A stretch of DNA of 30,073 bases. It comes from JAMOBE01 sp039908285 (GTDB lineage Bacteria; Pseudomonadota; Alphaproteobacteria; Rhodospirillales; Rhodospirillaceae). Below, one piece after another: positions 18,152 through 26,938 of this stretch. The stretch lies in NCBI GenBank assembly GCA_039908285.1, contig JAMOBE010000040.1, forward strand, positions 1 through 30,073, in the 5' to 3' direction. Made by a program: the position numbers and the translations under genes. The number at the start of each line of letters is the position of its first letter. Position 1 is the first letter of the stretch. The notes beneath the pieces are model-generated. The model was not told the origin of the DNA. It saw nothing but the letters and a program-made list of their open reading frames with translations, and did no database searches.

Positions 18152-19122
18152 CCAACGCCATCCGCATTCATCGTTCCGGTGGTCCCGACGTCTTGTCCTG
18201 GGACGAGGTCGTTCCTCCCACCCCTGGTCCAGGCGAGGTCCGGGTGCGTCAAACCGCGGTTGGACTCAACTACATCGACGTTTACCATCGCTCCGGCCTG
18301 TATCCGCTCCCCCTGCCCTCCGGCCTTGGACTGGAGGCCGCGGGGATGATCGAGGCCGTCGGGCCGGGCGTGGACACGTTTTCTGTCGGAGACCGTGTCT
18401 GCTATGGCAACGGCCCGATCGGTGCCTATGCGGAAGCGCGCACCATGCCCATCGCCACCCTGATCCGCATTCCCGATGCCATCAGTGACCAGCAGGCTGC
18501 GGCGATGATGCTGCAGGGAATGACCGTCGAGTACCTGGTCCGTCGCACCTTTGTCGTCCGCGCCGGCATGACCGTCCTGGTTCATGCGGCCGCCGGCGGT
18601 GTGGGATTGATCGCCTGCCAGTGGCTCCGGCATCTCGGGGCCACGGTCATCGGCACCGTCGGCAGTGAGGAAAAGGCGACCCTGGCCTGGGCCCATGGCT
18701 GCGACCACCCGATCATCTACGCTCGCCAGGACTTTGTCGCCGCCGTGCGCGAGATCACCGGCGGCAAAGGAGTGGCCGTGGTCTATGACGGGGTGGGGAA
18801 GGACACCTTCGCCGGCTCCCTCGACTGCCTGGCTCCCCGCGGCATGATGGTGTCGTTCGGCAACGCCTCGGGCCCGGTCCCGGCCTTCGATCCCCTGGTG
18901 TTGACGCAGAAGGGCTCGTTGTTCCTGACCCGGCCGACGCTGATGCACTACACCGCGGCCAGGGCGGAGCTGGAGCAGTCGGCCGCCGCCCTGTTCGAGG
19001 TCGTCCAGTCGGGGGCGGTGCGTATCGAGGTCAACCAGACCTATCCCCTGAGCGATGCCGCCGCGGCGCATCGTGACCTGGAGGGTCGGCGCACCACCGG
19101 GTCAACCGTGCTGACCTGCTGA
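18148..19122 (+). CDS. NADPH:quinone oxidoreductase (zinc-independent MDR family)
   Basis: 324 residues. I take ATG 18148, which overlaps the ogt stop; a longer frame upstream is shadow of ogt. The N-terminal GroES-like domain has NYIDVYHRSGLY at 41-52. The Rossmann domain has AAAGGVG at 147-153 (NADPH-binding). There are no zinc-binding cysteines in the usual alcohol dehydrogenase positions, in line with QOR. The C-terminus YPLSDAAAAHRDLEGRRTTG is characteristic. It is expected to be a cytosolic NADPH-dependent quinone/enal reductase. Confidence 0.92.
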   Translation: MTNAIRIHRSGGPDVLSWDEVVPPTPGPGEVRVRQTAVGLNYIDVYHRSGLYPLPLPSGLGLEAAGMIEAVGPGVDTFSVGDRVCYGNGPIGAYAEARTMPIATLIRIPDAISDQQAAAMMLQGMTVEYLVRRTFVVRAGMTVLVHAAAGGVGLIACQWLRHLGATVIGTVGSEEKATLAWAHGCDHPIIYARQDFVAAVREITGGKGVAVVYDGVGKDTFAGSLDCLAPRGMMVSFGNASGPVPAFDPLVLTQKGSLFLTRPTLMHYTAARAELEQSAAALFEVVQSGAVRIEVNQTYPLSDAAAAHRDLEGRRTTGSTVLTC

Positions 19123-19132
19123 CCTGCTGATG

Positions 19133-19148
19133 TGTTTCACGTGAAACA
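19133..19148. other. parS site 3
   Basis: An exact TGTTTCACGTGAAACA between the ends of the convergent quinone oxidoreductase and pyrF genes, about 5.8 kb from site 2. Intergenic, with no other feature in the 38-base gap. Confidence 0.95.
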
Positions 19149-19160
19149 TCGAGGGGAGGT

Positions 19161-20822
19161 TTACACCTCGTCGAGAGCCGCCTGGACGCCGTCGCGGATG
19201 CGCTCCGCCTCCGTCCTCGCGGCATCCTTGACCGCGTCACGCCAGGTATCCCGACCGGCAGCCAGGGACTTGTCGAAGCCATAGAGCACGCTGCGGGACG
19301 ACGCGGCGAAGGCCCCCCAGCCGTCCTTGCCGCCGCACCCCATGGCGACGGAGTCAAAGCCCGCTCCCTGGGCGCCCACGCCCGGCATCAGGAACAGAGC
19401 CGAAGGAGCGATGCGGCGCAGGCGCTGGGAGGCCTCCGGGTAGGTGGCTCCGACCACCAGGCCGATGCGCGCGTAGCCGCTGGCGCCGATGGTGTTCCGG
19501 CCCCACGACTCGGCGAGTTCCGCCATGCGCTCGAAGTTGGTTCCGCCGCCGTCGGCAAGGCGCAGGTCCTGAAACTCCCCGGAAGACGGGTTGGAGGTCT
19601 TGGCGAGGACGAACAGCCCGGCATGGGGATCGGCCTCGAGGAATGGCCGGATGCCGTCGATCCCCAGGTAGCCGTTGATGGTGAGGGCATCGACGCGCCA
19701 GTCATTGGCCTCGCCCGTCAGGGGACGCGTCTGGCCCAGCCACGCCCGGCCATAGGCGCCCGCCGTGTGCTCGATGTCGTTGCGCTTGGCGTCGAGGAGA
19801 ATCGGCAATCCACGGTCACGCAGGAAAACGATGGTCCGGTGCAGGGCCCGGATGCCGGCGTAGCCGTATTGTTCATAGAAGGCCGCCTGCGGCTTGTACG
19901 CCGCGGCACAGGGGGCCGTGGCCTCGATCACCGCCTCGTGGAACTGGACGATCACGTCCTCCAGGGTACGATCCGACGGGTTGGCGGCAAAGCGCTGACG
20001 CAGATAGCCGGGAAACCGCTCCACGTCCGGATCGAGGCCGACGATCAGCCGCGAGCCGATCCCACGCGCCCGCTCCACCAGACGGTCGGCGAAGTGCTGA
20101 CCGGTGGGCGGGCGCGATGGGTCGGCATCACCCCGGGACAAGCGAGCCAATCCGCCATCGGAGCGCTTGACAGGAAGGGACAGGGAAATCTTACCGGTCG
20201 CCGGATTGCTGTCGTCTGGTCTGAAGTGCAGAGAAATCTGGTTGCTTTCAACCTCCACATGGACGGGTTCGATGACCACACCATGGCAGTTTTCAAGAGA
20301 GGCAAGGAGTTCAGACGGACTCAGAGCCCAGACGCACCCCTTGGGCGGGGAGATCTGGACCGTCACCCCTTCAAGTGTTATCGAGTCGCGATGGCAGCCC
20401 AAACCAACCAGGTACTCCGCCAGATACAGCATGCTTTCGACGTCAACGGAGAAAAAGGTCTCAGAGACTGGCACCGTGGCTGGACTGACGTACCTCACGG
20501 AGAGGTTCAGGGCGTCGAGTCCTCGCCCACTCTTCGTTCGTGGGAAAATCAGCATCTGGTCGGAGTCGGTTCGTCTCAGTATCTCCGAGGCTGTCTCGGA
20601 ATAGGTTCCAACAAGGCTGTCGGTATGTTCACCATGTCTCCGGATATTTTCCGTGACGGTGAATTCTCTGATACTGCGCGGAAGATGAAAAACGTGGGCA
20701 TTGCCCAGCAGGCAGGCACTGTCATTCTCCCCCATCCTGAGTTCCGAATGGATGTCGGTGATTCGGACCGAGCCGGAAAACCCGATATCGACCCGTTGCT
20801 GCCAGGTGAGTCCGCCGACCAT
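19161..20822 (-). CDS. pyrF: Orotidine 5'-phosphate decarboxylase with an unrecognised ~235-residue N-terminal extension
   Basis: 553 residues from ATG 20822 (AAGGA ten bases upstream). Residues about 244-553 are a complete type 2 OMP decarboxylase: FADRL 244-248, GLDPD 262-266, the catalytic DAKRND at 344-349 and phosphate loop MPGVGAQG at 489-496. It decarboxylates OMP to UMP, the last step of de novo UMP synthesis. Type 2 enzymes normally start just before FADRL. Here there is no in-frame ATG or GTG close upstream, only possible TTG codons near residues 224-228, and the frame continues through about 235 residues I do not recognise (it starts MVGGLTWQQRVDIGFSGSV). The extension's DNA is visibly less GC-rich than the pyrF part, and a repeat element begins just upstream, suggesting a fusion after insertion of foreign DNA. 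It may be a true two-domain protein or an accidental read-through fusion. Confidence 0.85.
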   Translation of the reverse strand: MVGGLTWQQRVDIGFSGSVRITDIHSELRMGENDSACLLGNAHVFHLPRSIREFTVTENIRRHGEHTDSLVGTYSETASEILRRTDSDQMLIFPRTKSGRGLDALNLSVRYVSPATVPVSETFFSVDVESMLYLAEYLVGLGCHRDSITLEGVTVQISPPKGCVWALSPSELLASLENCHGVVIEPVHVEVESNQISLHFRPDDSNPATGKISLSLPVKRSDGGLARLSRGDADPSRPPTGQHFADRLVERARGIGSRLIVGLDPDVERFPGYLRQRFAANPSDRTLEDVIVQFHEAVIEATAPCAAAYKPQAAFYEQYGYAGIRALHRTIVFLRDRGLPILLDAKRNDIEHTAGAYGRAWLGQTRPLTGEANDWRVDALTINGYLGIDGIRPFLEADPHAGLFVLAKTSNPSSGEFQDLRLADGGGTNFERMAELAESWGRNTIGASGYARIGLVVGATYPEASQRLRRIAPSALFLMPGVGAQGAGFDSVAMGCGGKDGWGAFAASSRSVLYGFDKSLAAGRDTWRDAVKDAARTEAERIRDGVQAALDEV

Positions 20823-21217
20823 GATGTTCGTCCTTGTTCATACACGTCCATAATACCAACGAACCTTAAGTTTGACACACGGCACCAACGACATGAACTG
20901 CTCGCCAGCGTGCTGGCTTTGATAAAAAAAGGCGCAACACGGATATCCACGGATAAACACGGATGCAGCGGAGTTTGACATAGGCTTAAGTGGGACACGT
21001 GAAAATATCGTACTGTAATATACTAATACTATTAATATGATGCCACGTGTAAAGACGTAATGATATTCAGATATTCTGCATCTGTGCCTATCGCTTCTTA
21101 TCCGTGTTTATCCGTGTTGCATCTTTTTTCTCTACGTCAGCACGCTGGTGATCGATTCGTGACATTGATGCTAAGTGTCAAACTTCACGCTCGACGGAAT
21201 AATCGGAAGTCCGCACA
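20823..21217. other. Intergenic region between pyrF and cobN, mostly one inverted-repeat element
   Basis: About 395 bases without a gene. It is taken up by the long inverted repeat at 20868-21185. The centre (21000-21060) is AT-rich with TAATATACTAATACTATTAA and might hold promoter-like sequence for pyrF, but I cannot fix one. Both flanking genes are minus-strand. Confidence 0.6.
20868..21185. repeat. Long inverted-repeat (MITE-like) element left of cobN
   Basis: The ends AAGTTTGACAC (20868-20878) and GTGTCAAACTT (21175-21185) are exact inverted copies. The arms stay similar for about 75 bases: both contain CCAGCGTGCTG, an A-run, and then GCAACACGGAT. ACACGGATAAACACGGAT-type units follow on the left (20938-20964) and inverted on the right (21100-21118). 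The core has no open reading frame of note. The same ACACGGAT units recur at 25013-25375. Confidence 0.75.
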
Positions 21218-24200
21218 TCAAAATACGTTTTCTTCCCGTGAGTCCAGATCTTCGATCACCCGCAGCACGTCGTTGCCGCGAGGGCGCCACAGGCCCCGGT
21301 CCAGGGCTTCGCGGAAGCGATCGGTCATTTCCTTCAGGGCGGCCGAGTTGGCCTGTTGGAGAAACTCCCGCACCGTGTCGTCCTTGATGTAGGCGTCGAA
21401 CACCGCATCGAAGTGGTGGTCCTTGACGCAGCGGGCCGTGGCGGCGAAGGCGAACAGGTAGTCCACGGTGGCCGCCATCTCGAAAGCGCCCTTGTAGCCG
21501 TGACGCATCACGCCGCGGATCCATTTCGGGTTGACGGCGCGGGCGCGGACGACGCGGGCCATCTCCTCGTCCAGGGTACGGATGCGCGGGGTCTCGGGGC
21601 GGGAGTGGTCGGGGTGGTAGACCGTGGGCTGAGTCCCCGACAGCAGACGGACCGCCGCCGTCATCCCGCCCTCGAACTGGTAGTAGTCGTCGGAGTCCAG
21701 CAGGTCGTGCTCGCGGTTGTCCTGGTTCTGGATCACCGTGTCCACCGCGGCGAGCCGCGTCTCGAACAACCCATGAGCCGCCTGGCCATCCTCTCCGGCG
21801 CCATAGGCATAGCCGCCCCACGCCACATAGGCACGGGCCAGGTCGGCGTCGGTGTCCCAGCCCTTCTCGTCGATCAGCGCCTGTAGACCGGCGCCGTAGG
21901 CCCCGGGTCTGGATCCGAACACCCGGTAGCCGGCGCGGCGGGAGGCCTCGGCCGGATCGAGACCGGCGGCGGCGAGGCGGCGGGTCTCACTGCGGGCGCT
22001 GGCGGCGAGGGCGTTGTCGGCGTCGGCCTCGTCCAGGGCGGCGACGGCGCGGGCCGCCGAGTCGAACAGGTCGATCAGGTTCGGGAAGGCGTCGCGGAAG
22101 AACCCCGATACCCGCAGCGTCACGTCCACCCGCGGCCGGTCCAGCACCGACGCGGGGAGGATCTCAAAGCCGGTGACCCGCCGCGAGGCCGCGTCCCAGG
22201 TGGGCCGCACCCCCATCAGCGCCAGGCCTTGAGCGATGTCGTCACCGCCGGTGCGCATGTTGGAGGTCCCCCACGCGGTCAGCGCCACCGCCCGCGGCCA
22301 GTCGCCGTGCTCCTGCAGGTGGCGCTCGATCAGCAGCGCCGCCGACTTCCAGCCCAGGTGCCAGGCCGCCGGCGTCGGCACCGTGCGGGTATCGACGGAA
22401 TAGAAGTTGCGTCCGGTGGGCAGCACGTCCGGCCGGCCGCGGGTCGGGGCGCCTGAGGGACCGGGGGGGACGAAACGGCCGTCGAGACCGGTCAGCAGCC
22501 CAGCCATCTCCGCCGGCCCGCAGGCCGCGACCGCCGGTCGAATCGAGGAGTCGATGGAGGCCAGCACCGCCGTCGTCCGCCGCCATTCCGACTCCGCACG
22601 CCGGGTGCCACCCACCAGGTCGCGGGCCAGCAACTCGAGACGCTCCACCGTGTCGCCGACGGTCCGCCAGGCCCCGGCGGTCAGATCCGCCAGCGCTGCC
22701 GGGCGGGGGCCACTCCAGGGATCGGACAGCACGCCGTCCAGGGGATCCATCCCCAGGATCAGGTCATCGGCCAGGGCCCGCAGCAGCGAGCCCTGGCCCT
22801 CGCCACTGCCCCGCGGCACCCGGGTCAGGGCCACCAGCAGGTCGGTGAGCTGCTCGCCCCGGGGCGACTCTCCGAACACATGCAGACCGTCGCGGATCTG
22901 AAGTTCCTTCAGCTCGCACAGGTGATTGTCGATCCGGGCCAGGGCCGCGTCGTCGTCCGCTCCTGGTGCGATGCCGCAGTCGGCATCCAGGCCCATCACC
23001 CGCGACAGGGACAGGATCTCCTCGCGCAGTACCTCGAGACGGCGGGGGTCGACTCCGGCGGCCTCGAAGTACTCGTCCACCAGTTGTTCGAGGTCACGCA
23101 GCGGTCCATAGCTCTCGGCGCGGGTCAGCGGCGGCGTCAGATGGTCGATGATCACCGCCTGGGCGCGGCGCTTGGCCTGGGTCCCCTCGCCCGGATCGTT
23201 GACGATGAAGGGGTAGAGATTGGGCATGGGCCCGAGCGCCGCCTCGGGGAAGCACGCCGACGACAGGGCCAGGGACTTGCCCGGCAGCCACTCCAGATTG
23301 CCATGCTTGCCAAGGTGGACCACGGCGTCGGCCCGGAATCCCTCCCGCAGCCAGGCGTAGAACGCCAGGTAGCCATGGGGCGGCGCCAGGGCCGGGTCGT
23401 GGTAGGTGGCGGCGGGGTCGATGTTGTAGCCGCGGGCCGGCTGTATCGCCACGGCGACATTGCCAAAGCGCACCGCCGGCAGGGCGAAGGTGCCGTTGCA
23501 CCGCATGAACGGGTCCCGTTCCGGCGCGCCCCAGCGCTTCCACACCCCGCGCACCACCGCCTCGGGCTGACGGGCCAGGCTCTCCCGATAGGCCTCGAGG
23601 GGGAAGGTCTCCCCCTCCGGTCGCGGGCAGACGCTCTCCGCCGATCGCGGGGCGTTGGTGGGACCGGCCAGCAGGCGGTCCATCAGGGCGGCGCCGTTCT
23701 CTGGCGCGTCCTCCACCCGGTAGCCGGCGGCGGCCAGGGCCTTCAGCACGGCGACGGCGGCGGCCGGGGTGTCGAGGCCGACTCCGTTGCCGATGCGCCC
23801 GTTGCGGTTCGGATAGTTGGCGAGCACCAGGACCACCCGCCGCTCGGCCGGCGCCGTGCGCCGCAACCGCGCCCAGGCGGCGGCGAGATGGGCGGTGAAG
23901 TCGATGCGGTCCGGGACCGGGCGATAGGTGACGATGTCGGTCTCGGTGGCGTCGTCACGCTCCGCCGCACCCTTGAACGAGACGGCGCGGGCCAGGATGC
24001 GGCCGTCCACCTCCGGCAGGGCGACGTTCATGGCGATGTCGCGGGCGGCCAGGCCCCCGGTTCCGGCCCGCCAGGCCTCCTCGGTGGAGCCGGCGAACAC
24101 CACCTGGAGCACGGGGCAGCCGGCGGCGGCGAAGGGACCCTCCACGGGTATTGCACCTCCTGCGGGGCTGTTCAGGGCAAAGCCGGTGGCGTTGATCACC

Positions 24201-24967
24201 ACATCGGGGGGGACCTGGGTCAGGACCTCGGCCACCGTCGCCGCCGCCACCGGGTCGCGCAGACTGGTGACGTAGAGCGGCAGCGGATTCATCCCCTGGC
24301 GGGTCAGCGCCTCGGCCAGGGCGTCCACCACGGCGGTGTTTCCGGCCTGAACCAGGGCGCGGTAGAACACCACCGCCGCCACCGGTGCTCCCGACGTCCA
24401 GCCGGCCCGCACCTCGTCCAGACCCGGCCCCGGATGCAGTCCGGCCGCCGGCAGGGGGACCGGTTCTCGCCACTGGGTATCGACGCGGCCGATCAGGGTG
24501 GCGGCAAAGCGCAGAAACTGCCCGGCGTTGGCGATGCCGCCGTGGACGCAATACCGCCACAGCCGGTGGGCGGCCTCGGGCGCCACGGTGGACAGGGTGG
24601 CCAGCTCGGCATCGGGCCGATCGTCTCCAGGGAGGAAGGCGACGGGAATGCCGGCGTGCCGGCAGACGGCGGAGACCTGCTCCACCCCATAGGGCCAGTA
24701 CCCCCGTCCGCCGAGAAGCCGCACCACGACCAGTCGGGCCTGCGACACCACCGTGTCAACATGGCGATCGACCGAGAGGTTGTGGGACAGGTGCATGAGA
24801 TTGGCGAGCCGCAGCGTCGGGCCCTCCAGCCGTCGGTTGGCGGCGGCGAGGCAGGCCAGCTCGGAATCGGCGGCGGAGAGCACGACGATCTCCCCCGGTG
24901 TCTGACCGAGGTCGACGGCCTCCCGTCCATCGGCGGCGGCTCCAGGTGTGGCGGCGAGAAGGTGCAC
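21218..24967 (-). CDS. cobN: Aerobic cobaltochelatase subunit CobN
   Basis: 1249 residues, the family length, from GTG 24967 with AGGA about eight bases upstream. The CobN/magnesium-chelatase H-subunit signature stretches are LANYPNRNGRIGNG at about 382-395, HLGKHGNLEWLPGK at 551-564, NDPGEGTQAKRRAQ near 590, and WGGYAYGAGEDG plus DSDDYYQFEGGM near the C-terminus. CobN is the large subunit that binds hydrogenobyrinic acid a,c-diamide; with the AAA+ partners CobS and CobT it inserts cobalt, using ATP, in the aerobic B12 pathway. No cobS, cobT or other cob gene is in the window. Long plus-strand reading frames across it are GC-driven shadows. I see no cobalamin riboswitch upstream, only repeats. 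Confidence 0.95.
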   Translation of the reverse strand: MHLLAATPGAAADGREAVDLGQTPGEIVVLSAADSELACLAAANRRLEGPTLRLANLMHLSHNLSVDRHVDTVVSQARLVVVRLLGGRGYWPYGVEQVSAVCRHAGIPVAFLPGDDRPDAELATLSTVAPEAAHRLWRYCVHGGIANAGQFLRFAATLIGRVDTQWREPVPLPAAGLHPGPGLDEVRAGWTSGAPVAAVVFYRALVQAGNTAVVDALAEALTRQGMNPLPLYVTSLRDPVAAATVAEVLTQVPPDVVINATGFALNSPAGGAIPVEGPFAAAGCPVLQVVFAGSTEEAWRAGTGGLAARDIAMNVALPEVDGRILARAVSFKGAAERDDATETDIVTYRPVPDRIDFTAHLAAAWARLRRTAPAERRVVLVLANYPNRNGRIGNGVGLDTPAAAVAVLKALAAAGYRVEDAPENGAALMDRLLAGPTNAPRSAESVCPRPEGETFPLEAYRESLARQPEAVVRGVWKRWGAPERDPFMRCNGTFALPAVRFGNVAVAIQPARGYNIDPAATYHDPALAPPHGYLAFYAWLREGFRADAVVHLGKHGNLEWLPGKSLALSSACFPEAALGPMPNLYPFIVNDPGEGTQAKRRAQAVIIDHLTPPLTRAESYGPLRDLEQLVDEYFEAAGVDPRRLEVLREEILSLSRVMGLDADCGIAPGADDDAALARIDNHLCELKELQIRDGLHVFGESPRGEQLTDLLVALTRVPRGSGEGQGSLLRALADDLILGMDPLDGVLSDPWSGPRPAALADLTAGAWRTVGDTVERLELLARDLVGGTRRAESEWRRTTAVLASIDSSIRPAVAACGPAEMAGLLTGLDGRFVPPGPSGAPTRGRPDVLPTGRNFYSVDTRTVPTPAAWHLGWKSAALLIERHLQEHGDWPRAVALTAWGTSNMRTGGDDIAQGLALMGVRPTWDAASRRVTGFEILPASVLDRPRVDVTLRVSGFFRDAFPNLIDLFDSAARAVAALDEADADNALAASARSETRRLAAAGLDPAEASRRAGYRVFGSRPGAYGAGLQALIDEKGWDTDADLARAYVAWGGYAYGAGEDGQAAHGLFETRLAAVDTVIQNQDNREHDLLDSDDYYQFEGGMTAAVRLLSGTQPTVYHPDHSRPETPRIRTLDEEMARVVRARAVNPKWIRGVMRHGYKGAFEMAATVDYLFAFAATARCVKDHHFDAVFDAYIKDDTVREFLQQANSAALKEMTDRFREALDRGLWRPRGNDVLRVIEDLDSREENVF

Positions 24968-25012
24968 GTATGGTCCTGTTGCGGTGGGAGCAACTCATCG
25001 TCGTGCCAGCCG

Positions 25013-25375
25013 TGAGAAGAAACAGATAACACGGATGGACACGGATAAGAAGGGATAAACACGGATGCAGTGGAGTTTGATATCGGCGAGCGTAATGACT
25101 GACCCATGAAAGAATTGGGCTGCCGCCCAAACCCGTTTGGGGCGTCGTGCCAAAGGCACGCCTTCGGCGTGACAGGCCCCAAACCCCCATTAATGGGTTT
25201 CCAAAGGCCTCCAGGCCTTTGGCGGGTGCGGGCAGAGCCCGCTTCTTTCTTACGTGTCAATAATTAGGCTCACAGGTATAATATGTAAACAAATTTGAAC
25301 GGAGCTTAATCCTGGAACCTACATCCGTGTCCATCCCTTCTTATCCGCGTTCATCCGTGTTATCTGTTTTCTTCT
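25013..25375. repeat. Long inverted-repeat element right of cobN
   Basis: The left arm, about 25013-25066 (AGAAGAAACAGATAACACGG, then ACGGATAAGAAGGGAT and ACACGGATGCA), is matched by an inverted right arm at about 25320-25375 (TACATCCGTGTCCATCCCTT, then ATCCGTGTTATCTGTTTTCT) with only a few mismatches. The stretch 25053-25083 differs from 20951-20981 at just two of 31 bases, tying this element to the one left of cobN. Confidence 0.75.
25115..25242. repeat. Array of GC hairpins within the repeat element
   Basis: Four stems in a row: TTGGGC/GCCCAA (25115-25130); TTTGGGGC with GCCCCAAA enclosing CGTGCC AAA GGCACG (about 25136-25183); CCAAAGGCCT/AGGCCTTTGG (25201-25222); GCGGGC/GCCCGC (25228-25242) followed by TTCTTTCTT, a possible plus-strand terminator. 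Confidence 0.65.
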
Positions 25376-25409
25376 CTTTTTCTCCTCCAGCACGGTGCCG
25401 GAACGCGAA

Positions 25410-25439
25410 AGGCCTGCCATGCCGCGGCATGACAGGCCT
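25410..25439 (-). terminator. Hairpin after glnA
   Basis: AGGCCTG-C-CATGCCG pairs with CGGCATG-A-CAGGCCT (25410-25439), a near-perfect palindrome 20 bases after the glnA stop. On the minus strand it is followed only by TTTCG, so the U-tract is weak. Part of the text (GGCCTGTCATGC) recurs in repeat copy 2. Confidence 0.6.
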
Positions 25440-25459
25440 CTCGTCTCCTGGACGCGGTC

Positions 25460-26872
25460 TCAGACCGAGTAGTACATCTGGTACTCGATCGGGTGCGGCG
25501 TGTGCTCGAACTTGTAGACGTCTTCCCACTTGAGTTCAATGTAGGCACTGATGAACTCGTCGGTGAAGACGTCACCCTTCTTCAGGAAGTCGCGATCCTT
25601 GTCGAGAGTCTCCAGTGCCTCGCGCAGGCTGCCGCACACCGTCGGCACACCCGCCAGTTCTTCCGGCGGCAGGTCATAGAGATTCTTGTCCATCGGGTCG
25701 CCCGGATGGATCTTGTTCTCGATGCCGTCGAGACCGGCCATCAGCATGGCCGCGAAGCCGAGGTACGGGTTGCAGGCCGGATCGGGGAACCGCACCTCGA
25801 CCCGCTTGCCCTTGGGGCTGGTGTCGTAGGGAATGCGGCACGAGGCGGAGCGATTGCGGGCCGAATAGGCCAGCAGCACCGGCGCCTCGAACCCGGGAAT
25901 CAGCCGCTTGTAGCTGTTGGTGGTCGGGTTGGTGAAGGCGTTGATGGCACGGGCGTGCTTGATGATGCCGCCGATGTAGTACAGGGCCTCTTCCGACAGG
26001 TCGGCATAGCCCGACCCGGCGAACATCGGCTTGTTGGCCTTCCACAGCGACTGGTGGGTGTGCATGCCCGAGCCATTGTCGCCAAAGATCGGCTTCGGCA
26101 TGAAGGTGGCCGTCTTGCCGTAGGAGTGAGCGACGTTGTGGACCACGTACTTGTAGATCTGCATGAGGTCGGCGGACCGCACCAGCGTGTCGAAGCGGGT
26201 GCCGAGTTCCATCTGCGACGGCGCCACCTCGTGATGGTGCTTCTCGACCTGGAGGCCCATGTCCCCCATGACCGTCAGCATCTCGGCGCGCAGGTCCTGC
26301 ATGGAGTCGATCGGCGGAACCGGGAAATAGCCACCCTTGACGCCCGGACGATGGCCGGAGTTGCCCTCGGGAAACGCCTTGCCGGTGACGTAGGGGCCTT
26401 CCTCGGAGTCGATCTGGTAGGAGACGTGGTTCATCTCGACGTTGAAACGCACGTCGTCGAACACGAAGAACTCGGCCTCGGGGCCGAAGAAGGCCGTATC
26501 GGCGATGCCGGTCGCGGCGAGGTAAGCCTCGGCCTTGCGGGCGATGGCACGGGGGTCGCGATCATAGAGCTGGCCGGTGGAGGGCTCGACGATGTCGCAG
26601 AACAGGATCATCATCGGCTGGGCGGCGAACGGATCCATCACCGCGGTCGACAGATCGGGCCGCAGGATCATGTCGGACTCGTTGATCGTCTTCCAGCCGG
26701 CGATCGACGAGCCGTCGAACATGAAGCCCTCGGTCAGGCTGTCCTCGTCGATGGTGCGGATATGCTGGGCGGTGTGCTGCCACTTGCCCTTGGGATCGGT
26801 GAAGCGGAAATCGACGTACTTTACGTCGTTTTCCTTGATCATTTCCATGACTTTCTTGACGTGATCGGACAT
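25460..26872 (-). CDS. glnA: Glutamine synthetase type I
   Basis: 470 residues from ATG 26872; a longer frame to 26932 is non-conserved. Motifs: FDGSSIAGW at 52-60, metal-binding FFGPEAEFF at about 128-136, MELGTRFD, NGSGMHTHQSLW with the catalytic-site histidine, and the adenylylation site Tyr399 in KNLYDLPPEEL. It condenses glutamate and ammonia with ATP as a cytosolic dodecamer. The Tyr implies GlnE adenylylation control, linked to P-II. It lies 66 bases downstream of glnB, forming the glnBA operon usual in alphaproteobacteria. Confidence 0.98.
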   Translation of the reverse strand: MSDHVKKVMEMIKENDVKYVDFRFTDPKGKWQHTAQHIRTIDEDSLTEGFMFDGSSIAGWKTINESDMILRPDLSTAVMDPFAAQPMMILFCDIVEPSTGQLYDRDPRAIARKAEAYLAATGIADTAFFGPEAEFFVFDDVRFNVEMNHVSYQIDSEEGPYVTGKAFPEGNSGHRPGVKGGYFPVPPIDSMQDLRAEMLTVMGDMGLQVEKHHHEVAPSQMELGTRFDTLVRSADLMQIYKYVVHNVAHSYGKTATFMPKPIFGDNGSGMHTHQSLWKANKPMFAGSGYADLSEEALYYIGGIIKHARAINAFTNPTTNSYKRLIPGFEAPVLLAYSARNRSASCRIPYDTSPKGKRVEVRFPDPACNPYLGFAAMLMAGLDGIENKIHPGDPMDKNLYDLPPEELAGVPTVCGSLREALETLDKDRDFLKKGDVFTDEFISAYIELKWEDVYKFEHTPHPIEYQMYYSV

Positions 26873-26938
26873 GTAGCTGTTCCCGTGACTGACGTGATTA
26901 TCCCATGGACGAGTGTGGTGCCGCCGATCCACCCGGAT

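Larger units (their letters stand above)
24968..25459. other. Repeat-filled intergenic region between cobN and glnA
   Basis: About 490 bases without a gene between minus-strand glnA (ending 25460) and cobN (starting 24967). It contains an inverted-repeat element with ACACGGAT units, an array of GC hairpins inside it, and the hairpin closing the glnA transcript. No cobalamin riboswitch pattern was seen. Confidence 0.6.

Noticed and set aside
22880..25015. 711-codon plus-strand reading frame
   Set aside because: It is wholly antisense to cobN, whose frame carries clear family motifs; the reading frame lacks domains and results from high GC.
24968..25320. Cobalamin riboswitch upstream of cobN
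   Set aside because: I looked for the conserved B12-box and helix pattern but found only palindromic repeats.
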